This document shows positions 17,126-25,658 of a stretch of DNA of 64,000 bases, in pieces. Under the pieces are notes generated by a model. That model did no database searches. It saw only the letters and a list, made by a program, of their open reading frames with translations, and was not told the origin of the DNA. Location: NCBI RefSeq assembly GCF_042649045.1, contig NZ_JBHSEF010000026.1, forward strand, positions 248,001-312,000, read 5' to 3'. The DNA comes from Chryseomicrobium palamuruense (GTDB taxonomy: Bacteria > Bacillota > Bacilli > Bacillales_A > Planococcaceae). The stretch's first letter is position 1. Each line of letters starts with the position of its first letter. The position numbers and the translations under genes are program-made.

Positions 17126-17350
17126 GTGAACACTTATTATATCGAATCCAATCTAAAGAACTATTTTGAGTTAAAAGGCAACTACCGTATTCAGGAGTTC
17201 GGTGCAACATCTTGTATCCTTGTAGATCAAACATTTACTGTCTCGGTGAAAGCTCAACAAGTTCGTATTCGTGAAATGAAAGATGAATTTGTCTCCATTA
17301 CATTTAAAGGATTGCATTCTATTGAAGTATCTACCACACGCGAAAATTAG
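17126..17350 (+). CDS. yqfC: Sporulation protein YqfC-like
   Basis: Small beta-rich protein of 74 residues in the position of yqfC, directly before yqfD. The pattern resembles the YqfC family: a hydrophobic FTVSVKAQQVRIREM stretch followed by FVSITFKGLHSIEV. B. subtilis YqfC is expressed in the mother cell; its role is not known. GTG 17126 is chosen because AGAGGTG lies 7 bases upstream, inside the right arm of the preceding hairpin. A start at 16997 would overlap the previous gene. The 3' end overlaps yqfD. Homology is weak by eye. Confidence 0.6.
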   Translation: MNTYYIESNLKNYFELKGNYRIQEFGATSCILVDQTFTVSVKAQQVRIREMKDEFVSITFKGLHSIEVSTTREN

Positions 17351-18263
17351 AGTTGCAGTCAAAGGTGAATCAAACGAGATTTCCTCCTTTTTGTCACAAC
17401 TTAGTGCTTCCCCTAAAGTAGAAATTAGCCACCTTACTTCTCAAAAAGGGTGTACGTTTGTTGTGGAGCGACAACACATCAAATGGATAAGAAAAGCCAA
17501 AAAGCAATCAGGTGTCACCATTCACTTGTCACCCGTGTGGCCGACCATTTCTTTTGTGATTCCAGTTTTCATCACGCTCCTCCTGTTTGCTCTGATTCCG
17601 TTTTTTAGTACGTATTTGATTTTATCCATAGATGTCAGTGGTCCTGAACTACTCGTAGCTCAAGCAGAAGAAAAGTTAGATGAGCTAAACATGCACACGC
17701 CACTTTATAAAAATGGAAGACCTGAAGATCGTTTCATTCGACAAAAACTGATGACAGAAATCACAGGAGTAGCATGGATCCTGCTAGAAGAAAAGGGGAG
17801 CAGGTTCCATGTAACATTAATTCCCGCACCTACCCTGGTAGAACCAATAGAGCTTCCATCTGCCCCTGCTTTCGTTGCAAGAGAGGATGCCGTAGTCGAA
17901 CGGATTTATTTGGTGGCAGGAGAACGTCGAGTCAGTCGAAAAGATGTTGTCAAAAAAGGACAGCTACTTGCAGAAGGAACCATGGGATTGGAAGCAAAAG
18001 GAGAAGTTCGGGGTGTCTACTGGAAAGAGCTTGAGTTTCAAATTCAGCGCTATCAAAAAGATGAATTTGAACTGAAAAATAGTCATCTGCAAGCAATCCT
18101 TGAAAAGTTTATTCATTCACAGGGGCAACGCATACAAATAATGGACGTAAAGATTTTACATGTACAAAATGAAAATGGTAAAGTAGAAGGGAAGGTACTA
18201 CTCAAACTAGAAGGCAATATTGCGAAACCAACGTACCCTAAGGAGACAGTGAATGACAACTGA
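17322..18263 (+). CDS. yqfD: Sporulation membrane protein YqfD
   Basis: Family of SpoIV-like sporulation proteins of unknown biochemical function. The product has an N-terminal soluble region, one strong membrane segment (ISFVIPVFITLLLFALIPFF, near residue 85), then an extracytoplasmic region with WILLEEKGSRFHVTLIP, AREDAVVERIYLVAGE and VKKGQLLAEG, which match the YqfD layout. About 313 residues, shorter than the near 400 of B. subtilis. TTG 17322 after AAAGGA is preferred; an ATG at 17283 is possible but lacks a ribosome binding site. The end overlaps phoH by 11 bases. Confidence 0.85.
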   Translation: MKYLPHAKIRVAVKGESNEISSFLSQLSASPKVEISHLTSQKGCTFVVERQHIKWIRKAKKQSGVTIHLSPVWPTISFVIPVFITLLLFALIPFFSTYLILSIDVSGPELLVAQAEEKLDELNMHTPLYKNGRPEDRFIRQKLMTEITGVAWILLEEKGSRFHVTLIPAPTLVEPIELPSAPAFVAREDAVVERIYLVAGERRVSRKDVVKKGQLLAEGTMGLEAKGEVRGVYWKELEFQIQRYQKDEFELKNSHLQAILEKFIHSQGQRIQIMDVKILHVQNENGKVEGKVLLKLEGNIAKPTYPKETVNDN

Positions 18264-19206
18264 AAAGATAGAAATCCATGTGAAAGATCCAAACGAAGCG
18301 GTGCAGCTTCATGGAAATGCAGATAAAAATTTTGCGCTCATCGAAGATCAGTTTCAGGTACAACTCATCTCCAGAGGAGATAGTTTGCAAATTGTTGGTG
18401 AGTCAGAAGAACAAGACAAAGCAGTGGCCGTAGTATCTGCCTTACTTGAACTTATTCGTAAAGGAATTCAAATAAACGAACGGGATGTAGTCGCTGCTAT
18501 TGAAATGGCGGTGTCTGGTACGATCGATTACTTTGTACGACTTTATGAAGAAGAAGTCGCACGTACGGTAAAAGGGAAAGTTATTCGTGCAAAGACAATT
18601 GGTCAACGGGCATATGTGAAAGGGATTCAAAGCTATGACCTAACCTTTGGAATTGGCCCAGCTGGAACGGGTAAAACCTATCTAGCTGTTGTCATGGCCT
18701 CGCAAGCACTTAAAAATGGGCAAGTGAAACGAATCATCTTAACACGTCCTGCTGTTGAAGCTGGGGAAAGTCTTGGTTTCTTGCCAGGAGACTTGAAAGA
18801 AAAGGTCGATCCCTACCTTCGTCCTCTCTATGACGCTCTCCACGATGTGATAGGTGCCGAGCAGACCGAACGGTTAATTGAACGTGGAGTAATTGAGATT
18901 GCGCCTCTTGCGTACATGCGTGGTCGAACTTTAGATGATGCTTTTGTAATTTTAGACGAAGCTCAGAATACAACTCCTGCACAAATGAAGATGTTTTTAA
19001 CACGACTTGGATTTGGTTCAAAAATGGTGATTACGGGAGATCGCACACAGATCGACTTACCTAAAGGAATGCAATCTGGTTTGAATGTGGCGGAATCCAT
19101 TTTGAAAAATGTAAAAGGTCTTCAATTCCACTACTTAGAGCAAGGCGATGTAGTTCGCCATCCACTTGTTGCGAAAATCATCCATGCTTATGAAGAAGGT
19201 CAGTAA
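18253..19206 (+). CDS. phoH: PhoH-family ATPase
   Basis: Cytoplasmic P-loop ATPase of the PhoH family, often linked with YbeY and RNA metabolism. The 317 residues show the Walker A motif GPAGTGKTYLAV near residue 137 and the Walker B segment FVILDEAQNTTPAQMKMFL, then MVITGDRTQIDLP. The N-terminal region resembles a KH-like RNA-binding fold. ATG 18253 has AAGGAGA upstream and overlaps the yqfD stop. It is followed by a terminator that includes its own stop codon, then pgpH and ybeY. Confidence 0.95.
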   Translation: MTTEKIEIHVKDPNEAVQLHGNADKNFALIEDQFQVQLISRGDSLQIVGESEEQDKAVAVVSALLELIRKGIQINERDVVAAIEMAVSGTIDYFVRLYEEEVARTVKGKVIRAKTIGQRAYVKGIQSYDLTFGIGPAGTGKTYLAVVMASQALKNGQVKRIILTRPAVEAGESLGFLPGDLKEKVDPYLRPLYDALHDVIGAEQTERLIERGVIEIAPLAYMRGRTLDDAFVILDEAQNTTPAQMKMFLTRLGFGSKMVITGDRTQIDLPKGMQSGLNVAESILKNVKGLQFHYLEQGDVVRHPLVAKIIHAYEEGQ

Positions 19207-19230
19207 CCGATTTCGGTTACGGCCTTTTTT
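19203..19230 (+). terminator. Intrinsic terminator after phoH
   Basis: A 7-bp stem (19203-19209 with 19214-19220) with loop ATTT, followed by GGCC and six T. The left arm contains the phoH stop codon. Confidence 0.75.
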
Positions 19231-19232
19231 CA

Positions 19233-19241
19233 TGGTATACT
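19233..19241 (+). promoter_or_regulatory. Extended -10 promoter for pgpH
   Basis: TGGTATACT directly after the phoH terminator and about 23 bases before the pgpH start; no clear -35. Confidence 0.5.
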
Positions 19242-19263
19242 TGAAGAAGATGGAGGGATGAAC

Positions 19264-21375
19264 TTGGCCAAGTGGTATCAAAATATAACTGAACTCTATA
19301 CTCGTAAAGGATTTTCTGCAATGATAGCGCTCCTTAGCGCACTTCTTTTATTTAGCATGCTTTCATTTATATCATCAGATAATACGTATTCCATCGAACG
19401 TTTTCAATTGTCACCAGAAACCATACGTTCTTCAAAAACTGTAGAAGATACTATGAAGACAGAACAAGATCGACAGGCGGCCATCGAAGCCACGGATCCA
19501 GTTTATGTCTTTCAAGACGATGCCGCAGAAAATCAAGCGGCATGGGTACAATCTGTCTTTGAATCACTGATTGCCGCAAAACAACAAGAGCTTGATGAAG
19601 CATCGAGCGAAAATGCAATACGCCTCTTTCGTGATGAACTCGAGACGTTATCTGCCGATTTATCAAATGTCCTTACGGATGAAGAAGTTCAAGCAATGAT
19701 TGAACAACCACTTTCCGCCTTAGAGACATCTGCAAACCTCTTATCAAAAGATGTGAATGCGAAGTTGACGGAGCCTATCCGGAGTGGGCAATTAACTTCC
19801 GTCAGAGAACAATCTGTTAATGAGATGCGGAACAGATTGCCTTATTCTCAAAGTTTTGAAACAGCGCTTGCTAAGATTATTCGTTTAGCGATTGTGGAAA
19901 CAGAAATCATCGACGAAGAGCTGACTGAAGAGCGGAAAGAGCAAGCAGCTAGCCAAGTAGAGCCTACACGTATTCTACAGGGACAACTGCTTGTTCAAAA
20001 AGGGCAGTATGTCGACCGTGAAATCTATCGCCAGCTTGAACTCTCCGGTATGATCAGTAACCAGACATCCTATATACCTTTTATCGGAATCGCCTTACTT
20101 AGCTTACTAGCGATCGGGAGTATCTATGGGGCATTTCTGATTTCAAAAGGGACTAAAAAGACAAAAATGAAGCAACTTGCTGTGACGCTTCTTGTATTGA
20201 TTCTTGCTACACTACTTATGGTCATCACAAGTTTAATTGATGATAATTTTACATTAACGATTGCCTTTTTATTTCCTACTGCTTTTGTCGCCATGACGGT
20301 CTATTTATTGACCACAGAACGGCATGCATATGTATCGATAATCTCAGTGTCTCTCCTTTCTGGATACATATTTAAAGAAGGGTTTACGAGTTTTCTGCAG
20401 ACAGATATTGCACTTTATAACTTGGTCGGAGGGCTAGCTGGAATTTTTGCATTGAAAATGATTTCAAACAATGCCCATATTTTAAAGGCAAGTGCAGTAG
20501 TGGCACTAATCAATGTACTCTTTATGCTTGCTTACTTGCTCCTTTCATCAACATCAATCACGATGAAAGATAGCTTCTTATTTATCGGTCTTGCTCTATT
20601 ATCCGGTATGATATCAGGAGCTTTCACATTAGGCACATTGCCATTTTTTGAATCAGCTTTTAGTATTTTATCAACAATGAAACTTTTAGAACTTGCAAAT
20701 CCTGGCCATCCATTACTCAAAAAATTACTTATGGAAACTCCAGGAACATACCACCACAGTGTTATGGTAGCCAATCTTTCTGAGTCCGCTTGTGAAGCCA
20801 TTGGGGCGAATGGTCTATTTGCTCGTGTCGCTTGTTATTACCATGATATTGGGAAGACACGACGCCCTGGATTTTTTATTGAAAATCAAACAAACGGATA
20901 TAATCCACACGACCATCTGCCTCCGGAAACGAGTGCATCTATTATTAAGGACCACACTACGGATGGAGCAAGTATACTGCTTCAAAATCGAATTCCTCGT
21001 CCAATTATCGATGTAGCACTTCAACACCACGGCACCACATGTGTAAAGTATTTTTACTTTAAAGCAAAAAAAGAACATGATGCAGTTGAGCAAGAGAATT
21101 TCAGATATTCTGGACCGAAGCCGCAAACGAAAGAGGCAGCTGTCATTTCAATTGCAGATAGTGTTGAAGCGGCCGTACGGTCCATGCAACAGCCATCCAG
21201 CACGAAAATAAAAGAGCTGATTGATTCCATTGTGTCAGATCGTGTCAACGATGGACAATTTGATGAATGCGAGATTTCCATGAAAGACCTAGTGAAAGTG
21301 AAAGAGAGTATTTATTCTACGCTACAAGGCTTCTATCATGAACGGATCGAATATCCGAAGGAGACAACCAAATGA
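19264..21375 (+). CDS. pgpH: Seven-helix HD-domain c-di-AMP phosphodiesterase PgpH
   Basis: Membrane 7TM-HD protein; characterised homologues hydrolyse cyclic di-AMP. The 703 residues comprise an N-terminal helix and large extracytoplasmic domain (about 30-270), a bundle of seven helices (about 275-470), and the cytoplasmic HD domain with YHHSVMVANLSE, ACYYHDIGKTRRP, LQHHGT and SIADSVEAAVRS. TTG 19264 sits 7 bases after GGAGG; the ATG at 19258 directly abuts the ribosome binding site. The stop overlaps the ybeY start (ATGA), so the two are translationally coupled. Confidence 0.93.
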   Translation: MAKWYQNITELYTRKGFSAMIALLSALLLFSMLSFISSDNTYSIERFQLSPETIRSSKTVEDTMKTEQDRQAAIEATDPVYVFQDDAAENQAAWVQSVFESLIAAKQQELDEASSENAIRLFRDELETLSADLSNVLTDEEVQAMIEQPLSALETSANLLSKDVNAKLTEPIRSGQLTSVREQSVNEMRNRLPYSQSFETALAKIIRLAIVETEIIDEELTEERKEQAASQVEPTRILQGQLLVQKGQYVDREIYRQLELSGMISNQTSYIPFIGIALLSLLAIGSIYGAFLISKGTKKTKMKQLAVTLLVLILATLLMVITSLIDDNFTLTIAFLFPTAFVAMTVYLLTTERHAYVSIISVSLLSGYIFKEGFTSFLQTDIALYNLVGGLAGIFALKMISNNAHILKASAVVALINVLFMLAYLLLSSTSITMKDSFLFIGLALLSGMISGAFTLGTLPFFESAFSILSTMKLLELANPGHPLLKKLLMETPGTYHHSVMVANLSESACEAIGANGLFARVACYYHDIGKTRRPGFFIENQTNGYNPHDHLPPETSASIIKDHTTDGASILLQNRIPRPIIDVALQHHGTTCVKYFYFKAKKEHDAVEQENFRYSGPKPQTKEAAVISIADSVEAAVRSMQQPSSTKIKELIDSIVSDRVNDGQFDECEISMKDLVKVKESIYSTLQGFYHERIEYPKETTK

Positions 21376-21839
21376 TTATTGATATTTTAAATGTGAATGA
21401 AGTGGCAACCACTGAAGCTGTGGACCTAGTGACACGAGTGCTTTCCTTTGTTGCAGATAAAGAAGGAATCGCAAAGGATACCGAAGTTTCGGTTTCATTT
21501 GTTAGCAATGATGAGATTCAAGAGATCAACCGGACATATCGCGGAAAAGATTCGGTGACGGATGTGATTTCTTTTGCTCTGCAAGAAAAAGGAGAAGGGG
21601 AAATCGACATCATTGGAGAAGAACCCCTCTTGCTAGGAGATATTATTATTTCTGTGGAACGAGCAAAAGAACAAGCAGAAGATTACAATCACTCCTTTGA
21701 GAGAGAGGTTGCGTTTCTCGCTGTCCATGGACTGCTTCATCTTTTAGGTTATGATCATATGTCGGAAGACGAAGAGCAAGAAATGTTTGCCAAACAGCAT
21801 GCCTATCTAAATGAATTTGGACTGCCTCGAGAGGAGTAG
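21372..21839 (+). CDS. ybeY: rRNA maturation endoribonuclease YbeY
   Basis: Zinc endoribonuclease for 16S rRNA 3'-end maturation and 70S quality control. The 155-residue product has the metal motif HGLLHLLGYDH near residue 120. ATG 21372 overlaps the pgpH stop, and AAGGAGA stands upstream. It belongs to the unit pgpH-ybeY-dgkA-era-recO, a classic Bacillales order. Confidence 0.96.
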   Translation: MIIDILNVNEVATTEAVDLVTRVLSFVADKEGIAKDTEVSVSFVSNDEIQEINRTYRGKDSVTDVISFALQEKGEGEIDIIGEEPLLLGDIIISVERAKEQAEDYNHSFEREVAFLAVHGLLHLLGYDHMSEDEEQEMFAKQHAYLNEFGLPREE

Positions 21840-21844
21840 TATTC

Positions 21845-22201
21845 ATGCGCTTTGTCACTTCGGTTCGAAATGCTGCAAGAGGTATACGAGCAGCTCTAAA
21901 AAGTGAACGACATATGAGATTTCACTTTTTTGCCGCGGTTGTCGTTTTGATTATAGGGTGGATATTGAAGTTCAGCAGTATTGAGTGGGCAATCCTACTT
22001 ATTGTCATCATAGGCATGATGGCTCTCGAACTCGTGAATACGGCACTGGAGACCCTTGTAGACTTGGTAGAACCTGACCAACATCCGGTTGCTGGAAAAG
22101 TTAAAGATATTGCAGCGGGAGCATGTCTTGTTTTTGCTATAGGAGCAGCAATCATAGGATTCATCCTATTTATCCCGAAATTAATTGACCTGCTTGTGTA
22201 A
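21845..22201 (+). CDS. dgkA: Undecaprenol / diacylglycerol kinase DgkA
   Basis: Small integral membrane kinase that phosphorylates undecaprenol, recycling the lipid carrier for wall synthesis. The 118 residues show three membrane helices and the family motif ELVNTALETLVDLV near residue 65, then VKDIAAGACLV. GAGGAG precedes ATG 21845. In B. subtilis cdd lies between dgkA and era; here era follows directly, 24 bases downstream. Confidence 0.94.
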   Translation: MRFVTSVRNAARGIRAALKSERHMRFHFFAAVVVLIIGWILKFSSIEWAILLIVIIGMMALELVNTALETLVDLVEPDQHPVAGKVKDIAAGACLVFAIGAAIIGFILFIPKLIDLLV

Positions 22202-22225
22202 CAAGCTCACTGGAGGAATGATTCG

Positions 22226-23140
22226 ATGAATCAACAAAATACAAAATTTAAATCAGGTTTTATTTCAATTATTGGACGACCTAATGTAGGGAAATCAACA
22301 TTTTTGAACCGTGTGATTGGCCAAAAGATTGCCATCATGAGTGACAAGCCCCAAACTACGCGCAATAAAGTGCAAGGAGTGCTCACACAAGACTCTAGTC
22401 AAATGATTTTCATCGACACACCAGGTATTCATAAACCAAAACATAAACTTGGCGACTTTATGATGAAAGTTGCTAAAAATACGCTTAAAGAAGTCGATGC
22501 TATACTGTTCATGGTCAATGCAACAGAACCAATTGGTGCAGGCGATAAGATGATCATGGAACTGTTGCAAGACAATAAAACACCTGTATTTTTAATCATC
22601 AACAAAATCGATCAAATTCATCCGGACGAGATTCTTGCTATCATTGATTCTTACAAAGAAGAATACGATTTTGCAGAGATCGTTCCTATTTCTGCATTGC
22701 AAGGAAATAACGTCGACCGACTCCTATCCACGATCGAATCGTACTTACCAGTTGGTCCACAATACTATCCAGCAGACCAAGTCACGGATCACCCAGAGCG
22801 ATTTATTATCTCTGAACTGATTCGAGAAAAAGTACTCCATGTGACGCGCGAAGAAATTCCGCATTCGATTGCAGTAGTCATTGAGCAAATTAAAAAAGAA
22901 GAGACGAAAGAACTCATCAATGTGTCCGCTACCATTATTGTGGAGCGAGATTCTCAAAAAGGGATTGTTATCGGAAAACGGGGAGCGCTTCTTAAAGATA
23001 TCGGAACAAAAGCTCGTCATGATATCGAAATGTTGTTAGGCTCTAAAGTATTTTTAGAACTGTGGGTCAAAGTTCAAAAAGATTGGCGCAACAAGTCAAA
23101 TCAACTCCGTGATTACGGATTCCGTGACGACGAATATTAG
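22226..23140 (+). CDS. era: GTPase Era
   Basis: Essential GTPase in 30S assembly that binds the 3' end of 16S rRNA. The 304-residue product has G1 GRPNVGKSTFLN, G3 DTPGIHKPKHKL and G4 NKID, and a C-terminal KH domain (IVIGKRGALLKDIGTKAR). GGAGGAATG precedes ATG 22226. It lies between dgkA and recO, 15 bases before recO. Confidence 0.97.
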   Translation: MNQQNTKFKSGFISIIGRPNVGKSTFLNRVIGQKIAIMSDKPQTTRNKVQGVLTQDSSQMIFIDTPGIHKPKHKLGDFMMKVAKNTLKEVDAILFMVNATEPIGAGDKMIMELLQDNKTPVFLIINKIDQIHPDEILAIIDSYKEEYDFAEIVPISALQGNNVDRLLSTIESYLPVGPQYYPADQVTDHPERFIISELIREKVLHVTREEIPHSIAVVIEQIKKEETKELINVSATIIVERDSQKGIVIGKRGALLKDIGTKARHDIEMLLGSKVFLELWVKVQKDWRNKSNQLRDYGFRDDEY

Positions 23141-23155
23141 GAAGGAGGCGCTGCA

Positions 23156-23947
23156 ATGTTAACAAAAGCGGAAGGCTATATATTGCGCGCCATTCCTTAC
23201 GGGGAAAACAATAAAATTGTTACGATTTTGACAGAAGAACTAGGAAAGCGAACGGCAATGGCTCGTGGAGCAAAAAAACCAGCCAGTCGCTTTTCAGCCG
23301 TTACTCAACTATTTACGCATGGTCATTTTCTCATTCAACAGGGGAAAGGTATGGGCACGCTCCAACAAGCGGAAATCATTCATTCGATGCGCCATATTCG
23401 TGAAGATATAGAAAAAGCAGCGTATGCCAGTGTCATTACTGAGCTGATTGATAAACTGACAGATGATGAAACGGCATCAAGTGGGATCTATCAACTTCTC
23501 CATCAATCGATGCAAGCAATCGAAGAAGAGTATGACCCTGAAGCAATTCTTTTGTTTGTAGAGTGGAAGATGCTCTCCGTTGCTGGAATTCGCCCTCATC
23601 TAGATGGATGTTCCAGTTGCGGTGCAAAAGAAGGCGAATTTGCTTTTTCATTTCAGCAGATCGGGTTTCTATGCCACCGCTGTTTTGAAGTCGACCGGTA
23701 TATCATTCGATTAAAGCCAGTTCATGTGCGTTTGATTCGTACATTTCTTTATACACCTATTGAAGGTGTGGGGAAGATAGAATTAAAAAAAGAAACCAAA
23801 CAATTTATGCGGAAGATTATTTCGACAATTTACGAAGAACAGGTGGGTGTTCGCTTAAAGTCCAGACAGTTTTTAGAACAACTCGAACGAAACCCATTGA
23901 TTTTTCAAGCGGAGCCAATCATCAAAAAAGACGACCTCGAAAGTTGA
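23156..23947 (+). CDS. recO: DNA repair protein RecO
   Basis: Recombination mediator that loads RecA with RecR and anneals single strands. Over 263 residues there is an N-terminal OB fold (ILRAIPYGENNKIVTILTEE, then MARGAKKPASRF) and a zinc finger near residue 150 with CSSCGAKEGEF and GFLCHRC. AAGGAGGCG lies before ATG 23156. Its stop falls inside the shared terminator with glyS, which converges from the other side. Confidence 0.95.
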   Translation: MLTKAEGYILRAIPYGENNKIVTILTEELGKRTAMARGAKKPASRFSAVTQLFTHGHFLIQQGKGMGTLQQAEIIHSMRHIREDIEKAAYASVITELIDKLTDDETASSGIYQLLHQSMQAIEEEYDPEAILLFVEWKMLSVAGIRPHLDGCSSCGAKEGEFAFSFQQIGFLCHRCFEVDRYIIRLKPVHVRLIRTFLYTPIEGVGKIELKKETKQFMRKIISTIYEEQVGVRLKSRQFLEQLERNPLIFQAEPIIKKDDLES

Positions 23948-23958
23948 GGTCGTCTTTT
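23926..23958. terminator. Bidirectional terminator between recO and glyS
   Basis: A perfect 13-bp stem (23926-23938 with 23946-23958) with A tract on one side and T tract on the other, serving both converging genes. Confidence 0.9.
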
Positions 23959-23962
23959 ATAA

Positions 23963-25339
23963 TTAAAACTCTAGGTGAGATTCAATGTACGCTTTGACGT
24001 CTGCAATTGGCATACGCGTCTGTTCCATAGAATCACGGTGACGAACGGTCACCTGACCATCCTCCTGCGAATCAAAGTCATACGTGATACAGAACGGTGT
24101 TCCGATTTCATCTTGACGACGGTAGCGTTTCCCGATGGATTGAGACTCGTCATAGTCCACCATAAAGTGTTTGCTTAGTTCAGCAAACAACTCACCAGCC
24201 GGTTCACTTAATTTTTTCGAAAGTGGCAGAATCGCCGCTTTAAACGGAGCAAGGGCAGGGTGGAATCGCATAACGTTTCGCGTATCATCGCCTTCAAGTT
24301 GCTCTTCTTCATACGCATTGATGAGGAAAGCTAGTGTCACACGATCAGCGCCTAAAGACGGTTCGATTACATAAGGGACAAAACGTTCATTCGACACGGG
24401 ATCAATGTATGTGAAATCTTCATTGGAATGCTCCATATGCTGTTTCAAATCAAAATCTGTACGGTCCGCGATTCCCCAAAGCTCACCCCATCCGAATGGG
24501 AATTTGTATTCAATATCTACCGTTGCATTTGAGTAGTGAGAGAGCTCGTCTTGGTCATGCTCACGTAAACGGATGGTTTCTTCCTTCATCCCAAGGTTCA
24601 GTAACCAGTCTTTACAGAAGTCTCTCCAGTACGCATACCATTCTAAATCTTCACCTGGTTTGCAGAAAAACTCAAGTTCCATTTGTTCAAATTCACGCGT
24701 GCGGAACGTAAAGTTTCCAGGTGTAATTTCATTTCTGAAACTTTTTCCGATTTGACCAATACCAAATGGTACCTTTTTACGCATGGACCTTTGGACGTTT
24801 TTAAAATTTACAAAAATTCCTTGAGCCGTTTCAGGGCGTAAGAAGATTTCGTTGGTAGAACTCTCTGTCACGCCTTGGAACGTTTTGAACATCAAATTGA
24901 ACTGACGAATGTCCGTGTAGTCAAACTTTCCACACGTTGGACAGACAATATGGTGTTCTTCAATCAACTTCTTCATGTCATCAAACGATAGACCATCGAC
25001 AACCATTTCGATTCCTTTTGCATCGAGTGCATCTTCGATGATTTTATCGGCACGGTGACGAGACTTACACGCCTTACAGTCGATCATCGGATCATTAAAG
25101 TTTCCGATATGGCCAGAAGCTACCCACGTTTTAGGATTCATTAAAATAGCCGCATCAATCCCAACGTTTGTCGGAGATTCTTGAATGAATTTCTTCCACC
25201 AGGCTTTTTTGATATTGTTTTTGAGCTCAATCCCAAGTGGACCGTAATCCCATGTGTTTGCTAGACCCCCATAGATTTCAGAACCCGGAAATACGAACCC
25301 GCGTTGCTTGGCAATACTAACGATTGTTTCCATATTCAT
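23963..25339 (-). CDS. glyS: Glycyl-tRNA synthetase, single-chain class II type
   Basis: Charges tRNA-Gly. This is the eukaryote-like homodimeric form, not the alpha2-beta2 glyQ/glyS form of B. subtilis. The 458 residues show GFVFPGSEIYGG, YGPLGIELKNNIKKAWW, FRNEITPGNFTFRTREFEQ (class II motif 2) and the C-terminal anticodon-binding domain starting near APFKAAILPLS. The start at 25339 has AAGGAGG upstream; a longer N-terminus reaching 25396 would run into the T-box terminator. Expression is controlled by the T-box leader. Confidence 0.96.
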   Translation of the reverse strand: MNMETIVSIAKQRGFVFPGSEIYGGLANTWDYGPLGIELKNNIKKAWWKKFIQESPTNVGIDAAILMNPKTWVASGHIGNFNDPMIDCKACKSRHRADKIIEDALDAKGIEMVVDGLSFDDMKKLIEEHHIVCPTCGKFDYTDIRQFNLMFKTFQGVTESSTNEIFLRPETAQGIFVNFKNVQRSMRKKVPFGIGQIGKSFRNEITPGNFTFRTREFEQMELEFFCKPGEDLEWYAYWRDFCKDWLLNLGMKEETIRLREHDQDELSHYSNATVDIEYKFPFGWGELWGIADRTDFDLKQHMEHSNEDFTYIDPVSNERFVPYVIEPSLGADRVTLAFLINAYEEEQLEGDDTRNVMRFHPALAPFKAAILPLSKKLSEPAGELFAELSKHFMVDYDESQSIGKRYRRQDEIGTPFCITYDFDSQEDGQVTVRHRDSMEQTRMPIADVKAYIESHLEF

Positions 25340-25373
25340 CTGAATTTCCTCCTTTTTGTTTTCATAGACAAAG

Positions 25374-25565
25374 AAAAAACCCGCCCACGGGCACATTGGC
25401 CCGAGGACGAGTCTTTAAACCCGCGGTTCCACCTCGATTGACTGATTTGAATCAGTCCTCTTTGTCCGTGTAAGACTCCTGGATGCCGTTTCGTACCGTC
25501 GCAGGCTTTCACTACTTCCTGCTCGCTAATGGGGTACTACTTATTGTCCATTCACCGTCTCTATT
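25374..25565 (-). promoter_or_regulatory. Glycine T-box leader of glyS
   Basis: On the minus strand the T-box signature GGTGGAACCGCG lies at 25422-25433. It is followed by a terminator hairpin with a T run at 25374-25379, and preceded by a stem I region. A GGC at 25485-25487 (minus-strand reading) is a candidate specifier codon for glycine. Uncharged tRNA-Gly would stabilise the antiterminator and permit read-through. Confidence 0.9.
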
Positions 25566-25598
25566 TGAATAAAATTAGTATAGCATGAGCAAGTTTAC

Positions 25599-25628
25599 TT
25601 AGCAATCATCCCTTATGTGCGCTATAAT
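25599..25628 (+). promoter_or_regulatory. Sigma-A promoter of ccpN
   Basis: TTAGCA at 25599-25604, an 18-base spacer and a perfect TATAAT at 25623-25628. The transcript would start near 25635. Confidence 0.6.
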
Positions 25629-25658
25629 TAGACTGAAATTTTGATGAACTTTGAGGCG

